DNA from: Janthinobacterium lividum
GTDB lineage: Bacteria; Pseudomonadota; Gammaproteobacteria; Steroidobacterales; Steroidobacteraceae
DNA length: 12,707 bases
Direction: 5' to 3'
Assembly (NCBI GenBank): GCA_943327025.2
Contig: CALPVO020000030.1
Span: forward strand, 1-12,707
This document shows, piece by piece, positions 1-8,360 of the stretch. A program made the translations under genes and the position numbers. How positions within the stretch are numbered: the stretch's first letter is position 1; each line of letters opens with the position of its first letter. Below the pieces are notes generated by a model. That model saw only the letters and a program-made list of their open reading frames with translations. It searched no databases and was not told where the DNA came from.

Positions 1-2367
1 ATCTACGACGCCCTCTCGCTTGCAGTTCACGAGGAGCTCAGTGCGAGTTGGGTGGCGACGCAGACACGAGTCGCCGAATCCGGCGCTAAGCGCGTTTGCT
101 ACCTGTCGATGGAATATCTGCCGGGCCGCTCGTTGCCGAATGCTGTCGCCAGCCTCGGGCAGAACCTCGAAGAGGAAACCCGCACCGTGCTCGCCGGGTT
201 GGGGTTCAGCTACGAGGAGATTGTTCGGCTCGAGCCCGATCCGGGTTTGGGTAACGGTGGTCTCGGGCGGCTTGCGGCTTGCTATCTCGATTCGTTGGCG
301 ACGCTGCACTACCCTGCCGTGGGGTACGGCATCCGTTTCGACTACGGCATTTTCGAGCAGGTCATCGATGACGAGGGCGCGCAACAAGAGCGTGCCAGCA
401 GTTGGCTGCGTGTGCGTAACCCTTGGGAGTCCCCGCGGACGGATGCCCGTTATCGCGTCCACTTCGGTGGTCGTTGCAGTTCCAGCGTCGACGCCGACGG
501 GCGTGTACGGCACCAGTGGGTGGATACCCAAGATGTCTACGCCGTGGCCTTCGACCAACTCGTTCCCGGTAACCGCAGTGCGACGGTGAACCATCTGCGG
601 CTTTGGTCGGGCCGTGCCGTGACGCCGTTCCATGTGCAGGTGTTCAACGCAGGGCGCTACGCGGAGGCGGTGGCGGAACAGATTGATGCCAAGAACCTCT
701 CGCGCATCCTGTACCCCGACGACAGCACGCCGCAGGGCAAGGAACTTCGTTTCCGACAGCAGTATTTCTTCGTGTCTGCTTCCCTGCAGGACCTGCTGGC
801 GACCCATCTGGGCGAAGGGCGTGCGCTGGAGGCCTTGGCCGACAGTTGGTCCATTCAGTTAAACGATACGCACCCGGCGCTGGCTGTGCCCGAGTTGCTG
901 CGTCTACTCATTGATGTGCATGGCCTTGAATGGGAGCAGGCCTGCGCGATTGCCTTCCGTACCTTTGGCTATACCAATCACACGTTGTTGCCCGAGGCTC
1001 TCGAGACCTGGCCGGTCAATTTCTTCGAGCGTTTGCTGCCACGGCACTTGCAGATCATCTACGTGTTGAACCGCGACTTCCTCGACGAGGCCACGGGGCG
1101 TGCTGCCGCCATGGGCGAGGGGCAAACGCTGAATGAACTACGCCGCCGCTTGTCCATCATCAACGAAGACCATGGCCGCAGCGTACGTATGGCCAATATG
1201 GCGGTCATCGCCAGTCGTCACGTGAATGGCGTTGCGGCGCTGCATAGTGACTTGGTCCGTTCGGACCTCTTCCCGGAATTTGCGCGGCTTTACCCCGAGC
1301 GTTTCACCAACGTCACCAACGGTATTGCGGTGCGGCGTTGGCTGGTGCAGGCCAACCCAGGTTTGTCGGCCTTGCTGACGCGGCATCTCGGTCATGGTTG
1401 GGAGAACGACCTCGAAGAGGTTGAACGTCTGCGTTGGGCCGTCGACGACTCGGCCTTCCGTGCCGAGTACCGAGAAATCAAGGCCGCCAACAAAGTGCGG
1501 CTGGCGGCTGAGGTGCAGCGTCGTATGGGGCTGGTCATCGACCCGCAGTCCATGTTCGACGTGCAGGTGAAGCGTATCCATGAGTACAAGCGGCAGTTAT
1601 TGAACCTGCTCTATGTGGTCTGGCGCTATCAGCGCATTCTGGAGTCGCCGCAGACGGATTTCGTGCCGCGCACCGTGATGTTTGCCGGCAAGGCGGCGCC
1701 TGGCTACGCCATGGCGAAGGCAGTCATCAAGCTGGTGAATAACGTGGCACGCACCGTGAATGCCGACCCGGTGGTGGCCGGACGGCTGAAAGTGGCGTTC
1801 CTGCCGGACTATGACGTTTCGCTCGCGCAGCAGGTGATGCCCGCGGCCGATCTCTCGCAGCAGATTTCCACCGCTGGCCTTGAGGCGAGCGGCACAGGCA
1901 ACATGAAGCTGGCGCTGAACGGCGCCCTGACCATCGGCACCCTGGATGGCGCCAACATTGAAATTGCTGAACATGTGGGCGCGGACAACGTCTTTATATT
2001 CGGATTGACCGCGGACGAGGTGGTGGCGCGGCGACGCGCGGGCTATGTGCCCGGCGATGTCTTGCGCGCAGATCCGGAGCTGGCGGCGGTGCTGCATCTT
2101 ATTGGCGGTGGGCATTTCTCACCACATAACGTCGGTGAGGCCGGTCCGGTGGTGGACCGTCTGCTTACGGACAACGAACCGTATCTGGTACTTGCGGATT
2201 TCGCGGCTTACCGCGAAGCACAAGCGCGCGCCGATGCGCTTTACCGCGACGCGGATGCTTGGTCGCGCAAGGCGGTGGCCAATACCGTGGGCATGGGGTT
2301 CTTCTCCAGTGACCGCAGCATCCGGGATTACGCGGAACGGCTGTGGCACTTGCGTCCGGTGGTTTGA
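1..2367 (+). CDS. glgP: Glycogen/maltodextrin phosphorylase, 5'-truncated by window edge
   Basis: This GT35 enzyme uses phosphate to release glucose-1-phosphate from the non-reducing ends of alpha-1,4-glucan in the cytoplasm. The frame is open from base 1, and the codons before the GTG at 52 already align with the family (IYDALSLAVHEEL, then YLSMEYLPGRSL), so that GTG is internal. I estimate only a few dozen N-terminal residues are missing; 788 residues are visible. Counting from the first codon, the PLP lysine is K636 in EASGTGNMK, followed by NGALTIGTLDGAN. The phosphate-site motif VKRIHEYKR supplies K524, R525 and K530. The spacing K530 to K636 (106) equals that between K574 and K680 of rabbit muscle phosphorylase. 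QLNDTHPALA and the C-terminal GMGFFSSDRSIRDYAERLW are also typical. No frameshift is seen. It is the first visible gene of the operon; its promoter lies outside the window. Confidence 0.97.
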   Translation: MYDALSLAVHEELSASWVATQTRVAESGAKRVCYLSMEYLPGRSLPNAVASLGQNLEEETRTVLAGLGFSYEEIVRLEPDPGLGNGGLGRLAACYLDSLATLHYPAVGYGIRFDYGIFEQVIDDEGAQQERASSWLRVRNPWESPRTDARYRVHFGGRCSSSVDADGRVRHQWVDTQDVYAVAFDQLVPGNRSATVNHLRLWSGRAVTPFHVQVFNAGRYAEAVAEQIDAKNLSRILYPDDSTPQGKELRFRQQYFFVSASLQDLLATHLGEGRALEALADSWSIQLNDTHPALAVPELLRLLIDVHGLEWEQACAIAFRTFGYTNHTLLPEALETWPVNFFERLLPRHLQIIYVLNRDFLDEATGRAAAMGEGQTLNELRRRLSIINEDHGRSVRMANMAVIASRHVNGVAALHSDLVRSDLFPEFARLYPERFTNVTNGIAVRRWLVQANPGLSALLTRHLGHGWENDLEEVERLRWAVDDSAFRAEYREIKAANKVRLAAEVQRRMGLVIDPQSMFDVQVKRIHEYKRQLLNLLYVVWRYQRILESPQTDFVPRTVMFAGKAAPGYAMAKAVIKLVNNVARTVNADPVVAGRLKVAFLPDYDVSLAQQVMPAADLSQQISTAGLEASGTGNMKLALNGALTIGTLDGANIEIAEHVGADNVFIFGLTADEVVARRRAGYVPGDVLRADPELAAVLHLIGGGHFSPHNVGEAGPVVDRLLTDNEPYLVLADFAAYREAQARADALYRDADAWSRKAVANTVGMGFFSSDRSIRDYAERLWHLRPVV

Positions 2368-2410
2368 GTTCGACGGCATGAATCCATGGCAAGAATCCTT
2401 CGGCATGAAC

Positions 2411-2430
2411 CGACGGATCTGCAGCCGTCG
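2411..2430 (+). other. Stem-loop in the glgP-glgB junction
   Basis: A perfect 6-bp inverted repeat, CGACGG and CCGTCG, encloses the 8-nt loop ATCTGCAG. It lies 43 nt after the glgP stop and 15 nt before the preferred glgB ATG, just upstream of its G-rich ribosome site. There is no T tract after it, so it is not a classical terminator. It could be a processing or mRNA-stability element, or chance in GC-rich DNA. Confidence 0.35.
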
Positions 2431-2436
2431 ACCTTC

Positions 2437-2443
2437 GGGGGGA
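2437..2443 (+). promoter_or_regulatory. G-rich ribosome binding site preferred for glgB start
   Basis: A run of six G followed by A sits 2-8 nt before the ATG at 2446. The in-frame ATG at 2386 has no purine-rich sequence at a useful distance. This favours 2446, although the spacing is short and the motif is not a textbook AGGAGG. Confidence 0.45.
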
Positions 2444-2445
2444 AT

Positions 2446-4404
2446 ATGAAACAACTGGTCCCAGACAGCGGGGAACGGTGTGGCGATACCCACGCGCTAG
2501 CGCCCACTGCGGTGCGCGCGTTTCCTGCCGAGATCAGCGACTTCGACCTGCATCTTTTCGGTGAGGGTAACCACCTGCGGTTGTGGCAGGTGCTAGGTGC
2601 CCAGGGACGAGTGCGTGAAGGCATTGCTGGCACGCGGTTCGCGGTGTGGGCGCCGAATGCGCAGAGCGTTGCGGTAATCGGCCCTTTCAACCAATGGGAT
2701 GGTTCGCAGCATGTGATGGAGAAGCGCGGCCCGGGTGGCGTCTGGGAACTGTTCGTTCCCGGCGTGCGGGCGGGCGAACTCTACAAATACGCGGTGCATG
2801 GCGCGGACGGTAGCCTGGTTTTAAAAACCGACCCTATGGCCCGTGCTACGGAACGCCGTCCGGCGAACTGCGGCGTAGTCACCGAGGAACAACCGTTTCA
2901 TTGGCACGACGGGAGTTGGCTTGCCCGTCGCGCGGCGCAGTGGCCCGGTGGTGAAGCGGTATCCATCTACGAGGTCCACCCGGGCACTTGGCGTCGCCAT
3001 GCGGATGGCGGCTTCTTCGACTGGGATGCACTGGCCGCGCAACTGGTTCCCTATGTTGCCGAGCAAGGCTTCACCCATGTGGAACTGATGGGCGTGGCCG
3101 AACACCCGTTCGATGGCAGTTGGGGTTACCAAGTGACTGGCTATTACGCGCCCACGGCGCGCCATGGCAGTCCGGAAGCCTTCAAGCGCTTCGTGGATAG
3201 CTGTCATCTGGCCGGCATCGGCGTCATTCTCGATTGGGTTCCCGCGCATTTTCCCAAGGACGAGCATTCGCTGGCCCGTTTCGATGGTACGGCTCTCTAC
3301 GAACACGAAGACAGCCGACGCGGTGAGCACAAAGGCTGGGGCACGCTCATCTTCAATTACTCGCGGCATGAGGTGCGCAACTTCCTGGTGGCGAACGCCC
3401 TGTATTGGGTTGAGGAATTTCACATCGATGGTCTGCGGGTCGATGCGGTGGCCGCCATGCTGCATTTGGACTACGACCGCCCCACGGGCGAATGGCTGCC
3501 CAACGAACATGGTGGCCGCGAGAATCTCGAGGCTGTCGAGTTTGTGAAAGCCGTCAATTGGCAGTTGCAGCAGTCATTTCCGGGCGTCATGACGGCCGCC
3601 GAGGAATCCACTACGTTCGCTGGCATCACGCGTCCCGTAGCCGAGGGTGGTCTCGGTTTCACGTTCAAGTGGAATATGGGCTGGATGAACGACACGCTGC
3701 GTTATGTGGCGACCGATCCCTTGTTCCGTCGCTATGCACATTCGCTCATCACTTTCAGTTTCATGTATGCGTGGTCTGAGCGTTTCCTGCTGCCGTTGTC
3801 GCATGACGAGGTGGTTCACGGAAAGCGTTCGCTGTTGCAGAAGATGCCCGGTGATGAATGGCAAAAGCGCGCGGGCCTGCGTTTGCTGCTGGCCTACCAT
3901 TGGGCCACACCCGGCAAGAAGCTGTTGTTCATGGGGGGCGAGTTCGGCCAGCACCATGAATGGCGCGACTGGGAAGCGCTTGATTGGGGGTTATTGGCGG
4001 ACCCCAACCATCAAGGGTTGCTGGCTTGCGTGCGCACCCTGAATGGCTTGTTGCGGACGCGTGGTGCGTTGCACCGTGAAGACCATGATCCACAGGGTTT
4101 TCGTTGGGTGGATGTAGATAGCGCGGAGTTGTCGGTGTTCGCCTTTGAGCGCAATGCGCCTGGCGAGCCGACGCTGCTGTGTGCTTTCAATGCCACGCCG
4201 GTCCCGCGTGGCGACTACTGGCTGGGCGTAGACGGTGGCCGTTGGCGCTGTGTGTTCGACTCCGATGCTGGCTGGATGGGTGGCGGCGATTGGCAACTGC
4301 AGGGTGAAGTGGAGGCGCAGTCCCACGAGTGCCATGGCCGTTCGCACTCCCTCCATGTGCATCTGCCGGCGCTTGCAGCCCGGTTTTTCGAACGTATTGG
4401 TTAA
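2446..4404 (+). CDS. glgB: 1,4-alpha-glucan branching enzyme (short-form GlgB)
   Basis: GlgB cuts alpha-1,4-glucan and rejoins the fragment through an alpha-1,6 bond, making the branches of glycogen. Numbering from 2446 (652 aa): a CBM48 domain at about 50-135 (GTRFAVWAPNAQSVAVIG), a GH13 barrel at about 145-540, and a C-terminal beta domain. GH13 motifs are all present: region I DWVPAHF (D263), region II GLRVDAV with nucleophile D333, region III AEES with acid/base E386, region IV LSHDEVVHG with D454. The protein is shorter than the 728-residue E. coli enzyme because it lacks the N1 module; it enters the family alignment near ISDFDLHLFGEG. It begins 78 nt after glgP and ends 6 nt before glgX. 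The start is uncertain: an in-frame ATG at 2386 would give 672 aa, but it lacks a ribosome site and adds only unconserved residues. Confidence 0.95.
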   Translation: MKQLVPDSGERCGDTHALAPTAVRAFPAEISDFDLHLFGEGNHLRLWQVLGAQGRVREGIAGTRFAVWAPNAQSVAVIGPFNQWDGSQHVMEKRGPGGVWELFVPGVRAGELYKYAVHGADGSLVLKTDPMARATERRPANCGVVTEEQPFHWHDGSWLARRAAQWPGGEAVSIYEVHPGTWRRHADGGFFDWDALAAQLVPYVAEQGFTHVELMGVAEHPFDGSWGYQVTGYYAPTARHGSPEAFKRFVDSCHLAGIGVILDWVPAHFPKDEHSLARFDGTALYEHEDSRRGEHKGWGTLIFNYSRHEVRNFLVANALYWVEEFHIDGLRVDAVAAMLHLDYDRPTGEWLPNEHGGRENLEAVEFVKAVNWQLQQSFPGVMTAAEESTTFAGITRPVAEGGLGFTFKWNMGWMNDTLRYVATDPLFRRYAHSLITFSFMYAWSERFLLPLSHDEVVHGKRSLLQKMPGDEWQKRAGLRLLLAYHWATPGKKLLFMGGEFGQHHEWRDWEALDWGLLADPNHQGLLACVRTLNGLLRTRGALHREDHDPQGFRWVDVDSAELSVFAFERNAPGEPTLLCAFNATPVPRGDYWLGVDGGRWRCVFDSDAGWMGGGDWQLQGEVEAQSHECHGRSHSLHVHLPALAARFFERIG

Positions 4405-4410
4405 CGGCGG

Positions 4411-6426
4411 ATGCCGCAGTCGTCCTCTCCGTTGCTTGCCGGCGCACCCACGCCGCTCGGTGCCAGTTGGCAGTTGGAGACGGCCTATGGAGTGGCGCGC
4501 GCTGGGGTGAACTTCGCTGTACACGCTCCTGCCGCAGCGGCCCTCTGGTTGGCTGTGCATTCCGCTGATGGCGAGGTGGTGGCGCGCTGGCCGTTTCCGG
4601 GGCGTGAAGGAGACGTATTCCACGCCTTCCTGCCGGCACCGCTCGGCACCCCGGGCCTCGACTACACCGTCTCCACGACCATCGACGGCCCGGCTCTCAT
4701 CGAACCTTACTCGCGGCGGGTCATCGACGCAGACGGCAATCCGCGGGCACGAGTCGTGGATACGGCGCTATTGCGTCTGCGTGACAAGCGTCCCGCGGTG
4801 CCGTGGAGCGAAACGGTCATCCACGAGATTCACGTCAAGGGTTACACGCAGTTGCACCCGGCGGTGCCACCCGAATGGCGTGGCAAGTACTTGGGGCTGA
4901 CCGTGCCGGCGGTCCTTGAACACCTGAAAGCAGTCGGCGCGACAGCCATCGAATTGCTGCCGGTGCAATGCTTCCGGCGCGAAGCCTTTCTGCGCGAGAA
5001 AGGGCTGCCGAATTACTGGGGCTACAACCCCTTGGCCTGGTTCGCGCCGGCCGCGGACTATGCCGTGGAGGACCCCGTTACCGAATTCCGCGAGATGGTG
5101 CGCGCGGTGCATGCAGCGGGCCTCGAGGTCATTCTGGATGTGGTCTTCAACCACACTTGCGAGGGCGGACAGGACGGGCCGGTGCTTTCGTGGCGTGGTC
5201 TTGATGAACTTGGTTCTTACCATCGGCTGCCCGCTGACTCCAGTCGCTATGACAACCTCACGGGTTGCGGCAACGCCGTCGACTTGTCCACGCTCGCCAC
5301 GCGGACGATGGTGGTGGACTGTTTGCGCTGGTGGGTGGAGGTGATGGGGGTCGATGGCTTCCGCTTTGACTTGGCCACTACGCTAGGGCGCGGCCGGCAC
5401 GGCTTCGAACCGCGGCATCCGTTCTTTGCTTTGCTGCAATCGGACCCGGCCTTCACCTTCGTGAAGTGGATTGCCGAGCCGTGGGACATGGGTCCGGGTG
5501 GCTATCAGTTGGGGGCATTTCCTGACGGCTGGGCCGAGTGGAACGACCGCTATCGGGACACCTTGCGTGGTTTCTGGCGCGGCGATGGTCAACGCGATGC
5601 CGCTTTGTTGGGACAGTTCGCCGAGCGCATCGCGGGTTCCGCCGACTTGTTCCGCGGACGTGGCCGGCTCCCTTGGGCTTCGGTGAACTTCATCACCTCG
5701 CATGACGGGTTCACCTTGCGTGACTTGGTGAGTTACGAGCAGCGGCACAACGAGGCGAATCTGGAAGCAAACCGCGATGGTCATGGTCATAACCTCGCTT
5801 GGAATTGCGGTGCCGAGGGGGAAAGCCGCGAGCCACACGTGTTGCAGCGTCGTGCACGGCAGCAGCGCAACTTCCTCATGTCGCTGTTTCTCTCGCTGGG
5901 TACGCCCATGTTGCAGGGCGGCGATGAGCTGGGCCGTACCCAACAGGGCAACAACAACGCCTACTGCCAGGACAATGCATTGTCCTGGTTGGACTGGGAA
6001 CGTGCTGATACCGCTCTCGTGGCATTCACCGCGGCGTTGGCGCGACTGCGTCGCGAGCGGCCGGAGTTACGCAGTGACCGTTACCTGAAGGGTACGCGTC
6101 GTGGTGGCCGGAACTGCGACATCACTTGGCTCCACCCGGCCGGGCACGAGATGGCTGCCGGCGACTGGCAAGCAGGTACGGCCGTGCTAGGGGTCCTCCG
6201 TTCGGTTTCCATGGATGGCCGCGACCTCCTGTGGTTGCTGAACCCCACGGATATGGCGGTGCAGTTCTGTTTGCCGCGCCGCTGTCGCGAGGCGCTGTGG
6301 CGTGTATTGCTGGACAGCGCGCGCCTGTTGCCTGGTGAGGGTCCAGAAGACCTGCCGGGTCCCCACGAATCTCTGCAGCTGTTGCCGCACCAGTCTTTGC
6401 TTTTCGAGAGGATGATGTTCCCATGA
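4411..6426 (+). CDS. glgX: Glycogen debranching enzyme GlgX (GH13 isoamylase type)
   Basis: GlgX hydrolyses the alpha-1,6 branches of phosphorylase limit dextrin, freeing short maltodextrins for MalQ. The 671-residue product is close to the 657 of E. coli GlgX, and its N-terminal GAPTPLGASW aligns with the family start, supporting the ATG at 4411. An N-terminal CBM48 domain (about 10-110) precedes the GH13 barrel. Motifs: region I DVVFNHT (D243, H248), region II GFRFDLATT with nucleophile D320, region III IAEPWD with acid/base E356, region IV TSHDGFTLRD with D432. Other GlgX hallmarks are NYWGYNPLAWF, LTGCGN and the GNNNAYCQDN block. The linker between CBM48 and barrel looks shorter than I recall for E. 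coli. The ribosome site is weak (GGCGG directly before the ATG), and the 6-nt gap after glgB suggests coupled translation. Its stop overlaps the malQ start. Confidence 0.96.
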   Translation: MPQSSSPLLAGAPTPLGASWQLETAYGVARAGVNFAVHAPAAAALWLAVHSADGEVVARWPFPGREGDVFHAFLPAPLGTPGLDYTVSTTIDGPALIEPYSRRVIDADGNPRARVVDTALLRLRDKRPAVPWSETVIHEIHVKGYTQLHPAVPPEWRGKYLGLTVPAVLEHLKAVGATAIELLPVQCFRREAFLREKGLPNYWGYNPLAWFAPAADYAVEDPVTEFREMVRAVHAAGLEVILDVVFNHTCEGGQDGPVLSWRGLDELGSYHRLPADSSRYDNLTGCGNAVDLSTLATRTMVVDCLRWWVEVMGVDGFRFDLATTLGRGRHGFEPRHPFFALLQSDPAFTFVKWIAEPWDMGPGGYQLGAFPDGWAEWNDRYRDTLRGFWRGDGQRDAALLGQFAERIAGSADLFRGRGRLPWASVNFITSHDGFTLRDLVSYEQRHNEANLEANRDGHGHNLAWNCGAEGESREPHVLQRRARQQRNFLMSLFLSLGTPMLQGGDELGRTQQGNNNAYCQDNALSWLDWERADTALVAFTAALARLRRERPELRSDRYLKGTRRGGRNCDITWLHPAGHEMAAGDWQAGTAVLGVLRSVSMDGRDLLWLLNPTDMAVQFCLPRRCREALWRVLLDSARLLPGEGPEDLPGPHESLQLLPHQSLLFERMMFP

Positions 6427-8333
6427 CCCGCCAAGACCTCGTTCGTCTTGCTCACGCCCACGGTATCGGTGATACCTATACCAATTGGTGTGGTGAGCAG
6501 CAGTCGCTGACGGATTCGGCGCTGCAAGGGCTGTTGGCAGCCCTAGGGGTGGAAGTAGGAACGGCTCAGCCGCCGGTAAATGCGCCTGCCATCCCTGGCC
6601 ACATCGCGCTACCGGCCGCCAACGCCTTGCGCTGTCATGTGCCCGCCGAGTTGGTGGCGGGCGCCAAGTGGTGGGGGGTTACCGCGCAGCTCTATTCCCT
6701 GCGGAGTAGCGGTGATTGGGGGCTTGGCGATTTTGGCACCTTGCGTGAACTCGTCCGCCACGCCGCGGGTGCCGGAGCGGCCTTCATCGGCCTGAACCCG
6801 TTGCATGCCTTGTTTCCGGCGGACCCGGCGCATGTCAGTCCCTACAGTCCCTCGAGCCGTCACTATCTGTCGGTCGCCATGATCGACGTGGCGCGGGTGG
6901 TGGGCTATGCCACCCAAGCCGAGGTGCAGGCGCTGACAGCATCGGCTTGGTTTCAGAGCGAGTTAGCGCGCTTGCGGGCGCTACGTTATGCCGACGCGGC
7001 CGGCGTCATGGCTTTGAAGTTGCCGGTGCTGCGTCTGCTGCATGAAGCCTTTCGTCAGCAGCAGTTGGCGCAAGGCAGTGCGCTGGGCAACGCCTTTCTG
7101 CAGTACGTGAGGGAGGAGGGTGAGTCGCTGCAGTTGCAGGCCACCTTCGATGCGCTGCAGACCCATATGCGCACCTTGGACCCGACGCACTGGGGTTGGG
7201 ATTCGTGGCCCGCGCAGTTCCGGGATGCCCGCGGCAGTGCAGTGCGCGAATTCGCTTTAGAGAACGCGGTGGAAGTGGAGTTCTACGCCTGGCTGCAGTG
7301 GGTGGCGCAGGCGCAGTTGGCCGAAGCGCAGGAACTGGCACGCGACCTGGGCATGGCCGTAGGTGTTTATGGCGACTACGCGGTGGGGGTTAACCCCGGA
7401 GGTGCTGAAACCTGGGCCGACGCCGCGACCTATTGCCTTGGTGCTGGCATTGGTGCGCCGCCGGATTCGCTGGCTCTGCTGGGGCAGGACTGGGGTATTC
7501 CGCCGCAGTCCCCCGAAGTATTGGCAGCTACTGCTGGGGCTTCGTTTCGGGCGCTCATTCGCAACAACCTGCGCTACTTCGGCGCACTGCGCATCGACCA
7601 TGTGATGGCGCTGTTCCGGCAGTGGTGGGTACCGCGCGGCTACAAGGCCACAGAAGGCGGTTACGTGCATTACCCGCTGGAACTGTTGCTGGATGTGTTG
7701 GCCGAAGAAAGCTGCGCGCGGCAATGCCTCATTGTGGGCGAGGACTTGGGGACGGTTCCCGAGGCTATCCGCGTCACCTTGCCAGCGCGAGCGGTGCATA
7801 GCTACAAGGTTGCCTTGTTCGAGCGCGCCGATGCGGAGGCTTTCCGTGCCCCACGTGACTATCAGGCCGGGGCGCTCGCGGTGCTTTCCACCCACGACCT
7901 GCCGACGCTACGTGGGTGGTGGGAGGCCGAGGACATCGACTTGCGCGACCGCCTGCGGCTCTACCCCAGTGACGCAGTGCGCGACGCCTTGCGCTGGGAC
8001 CGTGGCGTCGACAAGTGGCGCTTCCTGGAGGCCCTGCGGGCTGAAGGCATCGCGCCCGCTTGGCCCGTGGACGGTGCTGGTCCCTTCACCCCTGATCTGA
8101 ACGCAGCCCTGCACCGGTTTCTGGGGCGTACTCGTAGTGCCTTGGCAGCGGTGCAAGTCGAAGACCTGGCCATGGAAGTGGACCCGGTGAACGTGCCGGG
8201 GACGGACCGCGAGCATCCGAACTGGTGCCGTCGCCTGCCACTGGAAGTGGGCGACTTGTTCACGGGCGCCGAGCCCTTGGCGGTGCTCGAAGCCTTGGCG
8301 ATGGGTCGGCGCGAGGCTGCAGCGCGCGGCTAG
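6423..8333 (+). CDS. malQ: 4-alpha-glucanotransferase (amylomaltase, GH77)
   Basis: MalQ disproportionates maltodextrins, moving alpha-1,4-glucan units between chains so that short oligosaccharides left by GlgX can return to the phosphorylase. The 636-residue product has a small N-terminal helical segment (about 1-43, LAHAHGIGDTYTNWCGE), then the GH77 barrel from GVTAQLYSLRS at 86. The catalytic triad is nucleophile D392 (LRIDHVMALFR), acid/base E440 (IVGEDLGTVPE) and D492 (LSTHDLPTLRG). Their spacings (48 and 52) equal those of E. coli MalQ D448/E496/D548. The overall 56-residue offset shows that the shortening lies upstream of the triad, apparently in the N-terminal beta domain. The ATG sits inside the glgX stop (ATGA), with AGAGG at 6407-6411 as a distant ribosome site, so translation is probably coupled. 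It is the last gene of the operon. Confidence 0.96.
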   Translation: MTRQDLVRLAHAHGIGDTYTNWCGEQQSLTDSALQGLLAALGVEVGTAQPPVNAPAIPGHIALPAANALRCHVPAELVAGAKWWGVTAQLYSLRSSGDWGLGDFGTLRELVRHAAGAGAAFIGLNPLHALFPADPAHVSPYSPSSRHYLSVAMIDVARVVGYATQAEVQALTASAWFQSELARLRALRYADAAGVMALKLPVLRLLHEAFRQQQLAQGSALGNAFLQYVREEGESLQLQATFDALQTHMRTLDPTHWGWDSWPAQFRDARGSAVREFALENAVEVEFYAWLQWVAQAQLAEAQELARDLGMAVGVYGDYAVGVNPGGAETWADAATYCLGAGIGAPPDSLALLGQDWGIPPQSPEVLAATAGASFRALIRNNLRYFGALRIDHVMALFRQWWVPRGYKATEGGYVHYPLELLLDVLAEESCARQCLIVGEDLGTVPEAIRVTLPARAVHSYKVALFERADAEAFRAPRDYQAGALAVLSTHDLPTLRGWWEAEDIDLRDRLRLYPSDAVRDALRWDRGVDKWRFLEALRAEGIAPAWPVDGAGPFTPDLNAALHRFLGRTRSALAAVQVEDLAMEVDPVNVPGTDREHPNWCRRLPLEVGDLFTGAEPLAVLEALAMGRREAAARG

Positions 8334-8340
8334 CGCACTG

Positions 8341-8359
8341 CCGCGACATTCAGTCGCGG
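8341..8359. terminator. Hairpin between convergent genes, probable bidirectional terminator
   Basis: A perfect 7-bp inverted repeat (CCGCGAC and GTCGCGG) flanks the 5-nt loop ATTCA. It starts 8 nt after the malQ stop and ends 1 nt before the stop codon of the opposing gene, so it serves both transcripts. There is no T tract on either side, so it is not a textbook intrinsic terminator; it may act with Rho or as a 3'-end stabiliser. Confidence 0.6.
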
Positions 8360-8360
8360 G

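Noticed and set aside
2378..2449. A 23-codon leader frame starting at ATG 2378 and ending in ATGA over the glgB start
   Set aside because: The frame is simply the tail of an open shadow frame running through the glgP 3' end, has no ribosome site and no conserved content; the ATGA arises because glgB codon 2 is AAA.
2821..3510. Long antisense open frame (229 codons, minus strand) inside glgB
   Set aside because: It lies wholly opposite a clear GH13 gene, has no recognisable domain, and long antisense frames are expected in GC-rich DNA with third-position bias. The same applies to the other antisense frames over 100 codons, e.g. 1597-2115, 7257-7895 and 9626-10267.
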